From contig JAISJJ010000128.1 in assembly GCA_031261585.1 (NCBI GenBank), forward strand, positions 1 to 43,257: 43,257 bases of DNA. The letters are read 5' to 3'. Positions within the stretch are counted from its first letter, which is position 1; every line of letters starts with the position of its first letter. Positions 8,029 to 15,632 of the stretch are shown here, in pieces. A program made the position numbers and the translations under genes. Source of the stretch: Oscillospiraceae bacterium (GTDB lineage: Bacteria > Bacillota > Clostridia > Oscillospirales > Oscillospiraceae). A model generated the notes under the pieces. It ran no database searches. It was not told where the DNA came from and worked only from the letters and a program-made list of their open reading frames with translations.

Positions 8029-9890
8029 TAAATATCTCCTAAATAATCTTGAATCATGTTCATCAGTTCGTCCGCCGTCGTACCGCTCGTCACGATGAGA
8101 CGCGGCAGGGCGCGCAGGGTCTGCGGCAACCCCGCGACTATCATGGCGGCACCCGATTGTGTCGTGAACGTCGCCTTTACACCGAGTTCGTTGAGTATAG
8201 CGTCCGCGAGTATGTTGTATTTGCCCTCGGGGTACGCGAACGCCGTGACATCGGCGGTGTACGGGCGCAGAATCTCAGCTTCGCGCGCGAAATCGGCGGT
8301 CAGCGCGTCGGCGTACGTCCAATCGTCCTCGTCGGGGAACCGCGAAACACCGTCGCGGCAGTCCTCGCCGTCGAGTTCTCTGGACTGGTGCATGTCATAC
8401 GTGTGGCTGTACAGCGTGATAACGCCGCTCTGTACCATCTCGCGCGCCGCCGCGTCGCCGAAGTGCGGGGTGATCGGTATATCTGTGTCCTTGTACGTGT
8501 CATGTCCGAACGACACGCCGATCACAAATATCGACGCGCGCATACCGTACTGTCTGAGCAGGGGATAGGCGTAGTCGTAGTTGCCCGCGTAACCGTCGTC
8601 GAACGTAATCAGCACGGGTTTCGCGGGGAGCGGTACGCCGCGCTCGGTGAACGCTGTCATGTCGTCGATGGTCACGGCCTCGAACCCCGCGTTTTGCAGC
8701 GCGGCAAGGTGCGACTCGAATTGTTCGGGCGTGATCGTCCACTCGCCCGACGCGTTTTCCGCGACATTGTGATACATCAGCACGGGTACCGTTGCCGTCG
8801 GCGTCGCGTACTCGGGTATTTCGCGGAACCGAGCCGCAGCATCTCGCGCGTTGTCGGCAGTTACCAACGCGCCAAAGTCGTCGGGGACGTACACGTCCGT
8901 ATCTCCGAATATCCGTGCGAGCATCATGTCGCCCACGGCGTCGCGGAAGTGCGACTCGTCGTAAAAATACCGCGCGTCAAGGCTCACGCTCGACATCGCG
9001 AAATCCCAAAAGTCCGAGACGGCGGCGACGCGCCCGTACAGTTCCGCAACCTCGTCCGCGTCGAACCCCGCCGCATACGGTGCGTACTCGGGGGTCACGA
9101 CGATCGTCAGTTCCGCGCCGTACTGCTCGCACAGACGCGCGATCTCGCGCAGTTCGATCTCGCACTCGTCTATGTGCGACAACTCGTGCCGCCATCCGAC
9201 AAATCCGTCAAACACAGGGTATTTCGCGTAGTAATCCGCAATACTTCCGAACGGTTCAACATCGCGCTCGCGCTTGTCATACGCGCCCGTCTCGGGCGTG
9301 AACACGTCGAACGGTTGCGCGAGATATGTGTCGCCGCGTTTCGCCTGAATTTTCGCAATCGCGTTGCGCGGGTCGGCGAATGCGAATTTGAGATAGAACG
9401 CCGCTCGGTCGAAAATCGTCGCGTTCGCGTTGAGATTCACGTGCGCGATATCCTTCAACGCCTCGCGCGGCATGTCGTATTTCTCGGCGGCGTTGACGCC
9501 GAGCGCGAGCACGATAGACTCCGCGCCGTAGTGTTCGAGGATATATGCGATCTCCTGCCGCGTGTTCAACAGATCGGTGCCGTAGGAGAACATATTGTAG
9601 AACCGCAGTCCCGTGTACGCGTTCAGACGGTCGACGGACAGCGCGCTCGTACCCGACGAGCCGAATAGGTACGCGTTGTATTCGCCGTGCCGCTTGTCAA
9701 GGTACGCAATCTTTGCGGCGCGCGGATTCTGCGTCATATCGTAAGAATACCAGTCGAAAACGCTGTCACCGAACACGCCGAACGGATCGACGGCGACGTT
9801 CACCGCCGCGTAGGCGAGCAGTATCACAAGAACGGTGACGACGAACATCACGACCCACTTTTTGGGCGACAACCCCTTAGAACTGCGCAT
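8028..9890 (-). CDS. Membrane-anchored fusion of an N-terminal SGNH/DltD-like domain with a C-terminal NodB polysaccharide deacetylase domain
   Basis: TM near N-terminus; YLFGSSGTSAL (Ser block) and YFYDESHFRDAVG (DxxH block); C-term VLMYHNV…VLITFDDGYAGNYDYAYPLL…YSHTYDMH NodB motifs. Confidence 0.82.
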   Translation of the reverse strand: MRSSKGLSPKKWVVMFVVTVLVILLAYAAVNVAVDPFGVFGDSVFDWYSYDMTQNPRAAKIAYLDKRHGEYNAYLFGSSGTSALSVDRLNAYTGLRFYNMFSYGTDLLNTRQEIAYILEHYGAESIVLALGVNAAEKYDMPREALKDIAHVNLNANATIFDRAAFYLKFAFADPRNAIAKIQAKRGDTYLAQPFDVFTPETGAYDKRERDVEPFGSIADYYAKYPVFDGFVGWRHELSHIDECEIELREIARLCEQYGAELTIVVTPEYAPYAAGFDADEVAELYGRVAAVSDFWDFAMSSVSLDARYFYDESHFRDAVGDMMLARIFGDTDVYVPDDFGALVTADNARDAAARFREIPEYATPTATVPVLMYHNVAENASGEWTITPEQFESHLAALQNAGFEAVTIDDMTAFTERGVPLPAKPVLITFDDGYAGNYDYAYPLLRQYGMRASIFVIGVSFGHDTYKDTDIPITPHFGDAAAREMVQSGVITLYSHTYDMHQSRELDGEDCRDGVSRFPDEDDWTYADALTADFAREAEILRPYTADVTAFAYPEGKYNILADAILNELGVKATFTTQSGAAMIVAGLPQTLRALPRLIVTSGTTADELMNMIQDYLGDI

Positions 9891-11409
9891 ATATGAACTC
9901 CGCAGGGGTGAACCCCTGATCGACAATGCCGAATATCAAAATCACCGCGAACGGCACCGCGACGGCAAGCCATTGAGTGAACGCGCCGCGCCGCGCGAGA
10001 GACTCCCGCACGCGCAGTCCGCGCTCCTGCAAAACCTCGACGACGACGACCACCGCGATACCGACGAGAACGGTGACGATACCCGAAATCGGCAGTCCGA
10101 GTGTCGCGAGAGTGCCGTTGAACAGCGCGCGCGGGTCGAAGTGCGCGACGGTCTTTTTTAACAGGTACAGCGTCTGCGACAGACCGTTCGCGCGCGTGAT
10201 GTAGCGTCCTATAAAGATGATCGCGCACGTGCGCACTATGCGGAACAGCTTCAAAACACCCGAATCGTCGCGAATGTGCATAGTGCGTCGCGCGTTCGCG
10301 TACACGCCGTCAAGCAGGAGCGACGAGGTGATGATCACGGCGTTGTACAGTCCGTAGACGATATATTTTGCGTGTGCGCCGTGCCACGCGCCGACCGCGA
10401 GGTAGACGACAAACGTCGCTATGCTCGTCGGCAGAATCTTGCCGAGCTTGCCGCCGATACGTTTCCGCGCGGCTTTGCCGAGGCGCGCGAGCGGTTTTGA
10501 CAGCGACAGGGGATAGAACAGGTAGTCGCGCATCCACGTCCCGAGCGTCATGTGCCACCGCCGCCAGTAGTCCGCGAGTGACACCGCCATGATCGGGCGC
10601 GCGAAGTTCTCCGCCATGTCCACGCCGAGCATCTTTGCCGCGCCGCGCGCAATGTCGATACCGCCGGAGAAGTCGCAGTACAGTTGGACGCAGTACATCA
10701 CCATTGAGAACGCCGTGACCGCACCTCCGTGCGCCGTCACGTCGGAGAACAGCGACGCGACGATTACTCCCGCGCGCTCCGCGATCACGAGTTTCTTGAA
10801 ATAACCCCACATCGCGAGCTGCACACCGTCGCGCACGTTCGCGAAGTCGAGTGCGTTACCGCGCGTGAGCTGCGGCGCGAGTTCATCGTACCGCCCGATC
10901 GGTCCCTGCACGATCTGCGGAAAAAACGAGCAGAACAACAGATATTTCGCGAAATTGCGCTCGGGTGCGTACTTGCCGCGGCAGCAGTCCACAACGTAAC
11001 CGACGCTCTGGAAGATGTAGAACGACACGCCGAGCGGCGCGAGGATACCCAAGTGCGGTGCGCCGAACCGAAATATGCGCGACGCAAGTCCGAGCGCGGA
11101 ATCGAGATATTTGAGCGCGAACAGCAGTCCGAAGTTCAAGACAACCGCCGCGAGTACGATGAGTTTTCGGCGTTTGCGTATCGTGTCGCGCGGCTGCTCC
11201 GACGCGTTCAACCGTCCGAGCCACAATCCCGCGCAGTACGTCGTCGCGGCGACGAATATCAGACACGCGAAGGCGAAAACGCCGCACAGCGCGTAAAATG
11301 CCGCGCTCGCGATGAGCAGCACGATCCAGCGCAGTCGTTGCGGCACAATATAATATGCGATTATAACGAGTATCAAAAACCCGACGAACGCGAGTGAGGT
11401 CAGCGACAT
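9877..11409 (-). CDS. MBOAT-family membrane O-acyltransferase (DltB/AlgI-like)
   Basis: SFFPQIVQGPIGRYDELAPQL, ADYWRRWHMTLGTWMRDYLFYPL, AVGAWHGAHAKYIVYGLYNA; ATG overlaps upstream gene's stop. Confidence 0.9.
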   Translation of the reverse strand: MSLTSLAFVGFLILVIIAYYIVPQRLRWIVLLIASAAFYALCGVFAFACLIFVAATTYCAGLWLGRLNASEQPRDTIRKRRKLIVLAAVVLNFGLLFALKYLDSALGLASRIFRFGAPHLGILAPLGVSFYIFQSVGYVVDCCRGKYAPERNFAKYLLFCSFFPQIVQGPIGRYDELAPQLTRGNALDFANVRDGVQLAMWGYFKKLVIAERAGVIVASLFSDVTAHGGAVTAFSMVMYCVQLYCDFSGGIDIARGAAKMLGVDMAENFARPIMAVSLADYWRRWHMTLGTWMRDYLFYPLSLSKPLARLGKAARKRIGGKLGKILPTSIATFVVYLAVGAWHGAHAKYIVYGLYNAVIITSSLLLDGVYANARRTMHIRDDSGVLKLFRIVRTCAIIFIGRYITRANGLSQTLYLLKKTVAHFDPRALFNGTLATLGLPISGIVTVLVGIAVVVVVEVLQERGLRVRESLARRGAFTQWLAVAVPFAVILIFGIVDQGFTPAEFIYAQF

Positions 11410-12902
11410 CAGACAACCCCCCGCAGCGTTTTTCGGTCGAGTTTGCCGTTCGCCGTGCGCGGCAACGCGTCGTGGCGCGTGTACGCGTTCGGCAACATGT
11501 ACTTCGGCAACGCACCGCGCAATGCACCCGCGACAGCGCGCTCGTCCGCCGTGCCGTCGTAGTGGCACGTCACGCGCTCGGACACCTCATCGTACACGCA
11601 CACGGCGTTGTCAACGCCCGAAATCGTCGTCAACGCGCGCTCGATCTCGCCGAGTTCAATGCGGTAGCCGCCGCGCTTTATCTGCCCGTCGAGACGCGAC
11701 GCGAACACTAAAAGTCCGTCGCGCACGTACGCGTAGTCACCCGTGCGGTAGATGAGATCGGGGTAATGCGCGTTGCGCGGATTCTGCACGAACGCACGGC
11801 GCGTCTTGTCGCCGTCGCCGTAATACCCGAGCGCAAGCCCCGTTCCGCGCACGCAAATCTCGCCGCGCTCACCGTCCGCAACGAGCTGCAAATGCTCGTC
11901 GAGCAGCATGATCTCCATATTCTCGCACGCGCGCCCGATAGGCACAACGTCGCCGTTGTCATACTCGCGGTCAACGATGTAATACGCGCAGTCCACGGTC
12001 GTCTCCGTCGGTCCGTACAGGTTGATGAATCGACACTCGGGCAACGCGCGCCGCCAGATGTTCAGCGGCGTGGCGTACAGCGTCTCGCCGCCGAGAATCA
12101 CGGAGCGGAGTGTGTCGGGTGCTTGAATTGCGAGTATTCCCGAGTTCGCGACGAGATTAAACGCCGAGGTCGCCCAACAGAGCGTGTTCACCGAGTGTTC
12201 GCCGAGCCAATCGACGAGTTTTGCGGGGAACATGAACAGTTGGCGCGGCATGATGTGCGCCGTCGCGCCGAGTTTCAGCGTCATGTACAGGTCTTTGACC
12301 GACAAATCGAAGAAGAACGGTGCCTGATTCGCGAATACGCACGTCTCGTCCAAGCTCAGCGCGTCCGCCATCCAATCGCAGAAGTCGATCAGCGCGCGGT
12401 GCGGCACGACGATACCCTTTGGGTCGCCCGTGGAACCCGACGTGTGGATGATGTACGCGGGGTCAACGTCGAGTACCGCCGCGCGGCGTTCGGCGAGCAA
12501 TGCCGTGTCGGGAAACTCCGAAAACGCGCTGTCAAACGCGATAATCGGCGCGTCGGTCGGCAGTTCCGCACCGTCGCGCGACAGTATAGCGGCGGGGGAG
12601 AGCGTGCGAAGAATTTTTTCAAGGCGCGCCGTCGGCGTGTCCGCGTCGATGGGCGCGTAGCAACAGCCCGCCGCGAGAACGCCGAGCAGGGCGACAACGG
12701 ACGCGGTGTCGCGCCCGACAAGCACCGCGACGGGTTGCCGCAGCGCGATATTACGCCGCGTAAGCATTGTGCCCACGGCGTTTGCGCGGCGCAAAAGCTC
12801 CGCGAACGTCACGCTCCCGCTCTCGTCGGTGAACGCGGTCTTGTCAGGCACGCGTGCGGCGGTGCGTTCGAGATATGCGAATGAATTTTTCATTGTTTCC
12901 AT
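11409..12902 (-). CDS. AMP-forming adenylating enzyme, DltA-like (amino-acid/acyl-carrier-protein ligase)
   Basis: IIHTSGSTGDPKGIVVPHRAL, NLYGPTETTVDCAYY, YRTGDYAYVRDGLLVFASRLDGQIKRGGYRIELGEIE, PRTANGKLDRKTL. Confidence 0.88.
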   Translation of the reverse strand: METMKNSFAYLERTAARVPDKTAFTDESGSVTFAELLRRANAVGTMLTRRNIALRQPVAVLVGRDTASVVALLGVLAAGCCYAPIDADTPTARLEKILRTLSPAAILSRDGAELPTDAPIIAFDSAFSEFPDTALLAERRAAVLDVDPAYIIHTSGSTGDPKGIVVPHRALIDFCDWMADALSLDETCVFANQAPFFFDLSVKDLYMTLKLGATAHIMPRQLFMFPAKLVDWLGEHSVNTLCWATSAFNLVANSGILAIQAPDTLRSVILGGETLYATPLNIWRRALPECRFINLYGPTETTVDCAYYIVDREYDNGDVVPIGRACENMEIMLLDEHLQLVADGERGEICVRGTGLALGYYGDGDKTRRAFVQNPRNAHYPDLIYRTGDYAYVRDGLLVFASRLDGQIKRGGYRIELGEIERALTTISGVDNAVCVYDEVSERVTCHYDGTADERAVAGALRGALPKYMLPNAYTRHDALPRTANGKLDRKTLRGVV

Positions 12903-12910
12903 AATTTATT

Positions 12911-12939
12911 ATCATAGCATATAGTTGCGGTTTTGTCAA
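12911..12939 (-). promoter_or_regulatory. Strong promoter for the DltA-like operon (TTGACA-N17-TATGAT)
   Basis: Reverse complement of TGTCAA 12934-12939 and ATCATA 12911-12916. Confidence 0.75.
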
Positions 12940-12950
12940 ACGCGCGTTTG
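12937..12950. repeat. 14-bp perfect palindrome CAAACGCGCGTTTG overlapping the -35 box
   Basis: Direct reading. Confidence 0.6.
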
Positions 12951-12961
12951 GGGTTTGTTGC

Positions 12962-13129
12962 GGATATTGCGTTGATAATTATCGGCACCGCAATTTTTGA
13001 TTCGCGTAGTCGTAGGGGCGGGTCTTGACCCGCCCGTTGTCCGCGTGATGCAGCGGCGGGTCGGTCAAGACCGACCCCTACATTAGATTTTCGCTCTAAC
13101 CAAATCCATCAGCGTCATTTGTCAACACC
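12962..13129 (+). repeat. MITE-like element, copy 1
   Basis: ~168 bp, near-identical to reverse complement of 23881-24049; contains GTAGGGGCGGGTC…GACCGACCCCTAC inverted repeats. Confidence 0.85.
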
Positions 13130-13235
13130 TTGTTGGGTTTTTTACGTCGGTTTCGTCAATCGTCACGCACAACGTGTCGCATTGGGTCGATATACGCGCG
13201 TTTTCCGCGAACACGCGAAAATTCTAAAATAAGGC

Positions 13236-13264
13236 TTGCATTTCCAACACGGCTGTGTTATAAT
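13236..13264 (+). promoter_or_regulatory. Promoter of rimP-nusA-infB operon (TTGCAT-N17-TATAAT)
   Basis: TTGCAT 13236-13241; TATAAT 13259-13264. Confidence 0.8.
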
Positions 13265-13289
13265 ACTCGCGTTGGTTAGAAGCAATGTC

Positions 13290-13316
13290 GGAGTGGGGGG
13301 AGACCCACTCCTTTTT
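13290..13316 (+). terminator. Intrinsic terminator-like hairpin in the rimP 5' leader (putative attenuator)
   Basis: GGAGTGGG-GGGAGA-CCCACTCC-TTTTT immediately upstream of the rimP RBS. Confidence 0.75.
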
Positions 13317-13330
13317 ATGAGGGATTTTAA

Positions 13331-13795
13331 TTGTCAAAAATCGCAGATGAAGTCGCCGCGCTCGCCGCTCCGATACTGGAAACACTTGAATTGGAGCTGT
13401 GGGACGTTGAATTTGTACGTGAGGTCGGCACATGGTGCCTGCGCGTGTACGTGGACAAGTCGGACGGTGTGAACATCGAGGACTGCGAAGCCGTGTCGCG
13501 CTCGCTCGACCCGCTTCTCGATGAGCGCGAGGAGTTGTTCCCGAAAGAGGGCTACACGTTCGAGGTCAGTTCCGCGGGTGCGGAGCGCAAACTGAAACGC
13601 CCGTCGGATTTCACGCGGTTCATCGACAGCTACGTCGAGATATCGCTGTACAAGGCGCGCAACGGCGTGAGAACGTATCTCGGCTATCTGCGCCGCTATG
13701 CCGACGACGGCACGGTGACGATAGAGACCAAGACGGGTGAACAGACGTTCACAAAAGCCGACATCGCCAACGCGCGTTTGCGGTTAGAGCCATAG
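13331..13795 (+). CDS. rimP: Ribosome maturation factor RimP
   Basis: ELELWDVEFVREVGTWCLRVYVDKSDGVNIEDCEAVSRSLDPLLD…YTFEVSSAGAERKLK; TTG start with GAGGGA RBS. Confidence 0.93.
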   Translation: MSKIADEVAALAAPILETLELELWDVEFVREVGTWCLRVYVDKSDGVNIEDCEAVSRSLDPLLDEREELFPKEGYTFEVSSAGAERKLKRPSDFTRFIDSYVEISLYKARNGVRTYLGYLRRYADDGTVTIETKTGEQTFTKADIANARLRLEP

Positions 13796-13854
13796 GGCGA
13801 CTGACAACCGCCCATATAATATAGTCGACAGACCTATAAGTGAGGTATACAGGT

Positions 13855-14910
13855 ATGAACGCAGAATTTTTCACCGCAATTGCGGATATTGAGCGGGAAA
13901 AGGGTATCCCGCAGGCGTATATGATCGAGAAGATCGAACAGGCACTGCTCGCGGCGTTGCGCCGTGACCGTCCCGAGGACGGCGACTGCGCGCACGTCGA
14001 GTTGGACACCAAGAAAAAGACAATCGACATGTATCTCGAACGCGTCGTCGTGGAGGTCATTGAGACGCCCGAGACGGAGATATTGCTGGACGAGGCGCGC
14101 GAGATCAACGTGAAATACGACATAGGCGACATCGTGCGCATCCCGCTCGACGCGTCGAAGTTCGGACGTATCGCGGCGCAGGCGGCGAAACAGGTCATCA
14201 TTCAGGGTATTCGCGAAGCCGAGCGCGGTATGGTATACGACGAGTTCACGTCCAAGGAGCACGAGGTGCTGACGGGGACGGTCACGCATATCGACACGCG
14301 CTCAGGTGCGCTGTCGATCCAGATTCACTCTAATTCGGAGTACACGGAAGCCGTTCTGCCCGCTACGGAGTGTCTCCCGGGTGAGCGTCTCGCCGAGGGC
14401 GACCTCGTGAAGGTCTTTGTCGTCGAGGTGAAAAAGGCGACACGCGGACCTCAGGTCACGATATCGCGTACACACCCGGGTCTTGTGAAGGGTCTGTTTG
14501 AGCTTGAAGTGCCTGAGATTCAGGACGGCACCGTCGAGATTCGCGCCGTGGCTCGCGAGGCGGGTTCGCGCACAAAAATCTCGGTGTGGTCGAACAACCC
14601 GTCGGTCGAGCCGATTGGCGCGTGTGTCGGTCCGCGCGGTCAGCGTGTCGCGGTCATCGTCGACGAGTTGCGCGGTGAGAAGATCGACATCGTGAACTAC
14701 TCGGACGACCCGTCGGAGTACGTGTCCGCCGCGCTGTCGCCGTCGAGCGTGACGGCGGTCGAGGTGATCGACGGCTCGCGCTCATGCCGCGTGTACGTAC
14801 CCGATTCGCAGTTGTCGCTCGCAATCGGCAAAGAGGGGCAGAACGTGCGTCTCGCCGCTCGGTTGACGGGGTATAAGATCGACATCAAACCGCAGTCACA
14901 GTACAATTAA
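13855..14910 (+). CDS. nusA: Transcription termination/antitermination factor NusA
   Basis: NusA N-domain, S1, KH domains (SVEPIGACVGPRGQRV; SLAIGKEGQNVRLAARLTGYKIDIK). Confidence 0.96.
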   Translation: MNAEFFTAIADIEREKGIPQAYMIEKIEQALLAALRRDRPEDGDCAHVELDTKKKTIDMYLERVVVEVIETPETEILLDEAREINVKYDIGDIVRIPLDASKFGRIAAQAAKQVIIQGIREAERGMVYDEFTSKEHEVLTGTVTHIDTRSGALSIQIHSNSEYTEAVLPATECLPGERLAEGDLVKVFVVEVKKATRGPQVTISRTHPGLVKGLFELEVPEIQDGTVEIRAVAREAGSRTKISVWSNNPSVEPIGACVGPRGQRVAVIVDELRGEKIDIVNYSDDPSEYVSAALSPSSVTAVEVIDGSRSCRVYVPDSQLSLAIGKEGQNVRLAARLTGYKIDIKPQSQYN

Positions 14911-14949
14911 CATGTAACAATCTTACTAAAACGGAGATAATTTATTCAT

Positions 14950-15234
14950 TTGCCAACCCCTAAAAAAATCCCTCTGCGGCAGTGTCTCGGGTGCCGCGAA
15001 ATGAAGCCGAAGAAAGACCTCCTGCGCGTAGTTCGGTCGCCCGAGGGCGTAGCCGCGCTTGATCTGCGCGGTAAAGCGTCGGGGCGCGGAGCGTATGTAT
15101 GCGCGAACCCTGAGTGCCTGAAACGCTCCGTGAAATCGCGCGCTCTCGGGCGCGCACTGGGCGTACCGATACCCGACGATGTGTCCGACGCACTCGCCGC
15201 CGAGGTCGAGAAAGCGAGGGTGCAGAATGTATAA
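14950..15234 (+). CDS. ylxR: YlxR family (DUF448) RNA-binding protein
   Basis: IPLRQCLGCREMKPKKDLLRVVR…GRGAYVC; position between nusA and L7Ae-like gene; TTG start. Confidence 0.9.
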   Translation: MPTPKKIPLRQCLGCREMKPKKDLLRVVRSPEGVAALDLRGKASGRGAYVCANPECLKRSVKSRALGRALGVPIPDDVSDALAAEVEKARVQNV

Positions 15235-15631
15235 GAACTTTCTAAACCGCAACCTGATGTTCCTCGGGCTGATCAAGCGCGCGGGTCATCTGCAAGTCGG
15301 AGACGAAGCTGTTCAGGCGGCGGCACGCAGCGGACGGGCAAAGCTCATCATCGCGGCGAGTGACGCGTCAGACGGTTCAAAGCGGCGAGCCAAGGGTTAC
15401 GCGGACACGTGCAATGTGCGGTTTCTGTCGTCACCGTGGACGAAGCATGATTTCGGCGTGATGCTCAATCGCGGCGGTGTCGCAATGATGGCGGTCACGG
15501 ACGCGGGTTTCGCGAAAAGCCTGTCGCGCAAGCTCGAAGAGACAGATGTAGGCGACAGTTCGGACGGATTCGAGCAAAGCGAGAATTTATTGAGCGACGA
15601 GAGGGCTTTGCCCGACAGAGCGGAGGATTAA
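15227..15631 (+). CDS. ylxQ: L7Ae-family ribosomal-like protein YlxQ
   Basis: MFLGLIKRAGHLQVGDEAVQAAARSGRAKLIIAASDASD; syntenic position. Confidence 0.85.
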   Translation: MYKNFLNRNLMFLGLIKRAGHLQVGDEAVQAAARSGRAKLIIAASDASDGSKRRAKGYADTCNVRFLSSPWTKHDFGVMLNRGGVAMMAVTDAGFAKSLSRKLEETDVGDSSDGFEQSENLLSDERALPDRAED

Positions 15632-15632
15632 T

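Noticed and set aside
8049-9668. 539-aa plus-strand ORF opposite the SGNH-NodB gene
   Set aside because: Arg/Val/His-rich shadow ORF with no motif; the minus strand has clear catalytic motifs.
11766-12884. 372-aa plus-strand ORF opposite the DltA-like gene
   Set aside because: Antisense shadow of a well-supported adenylating enzyme.
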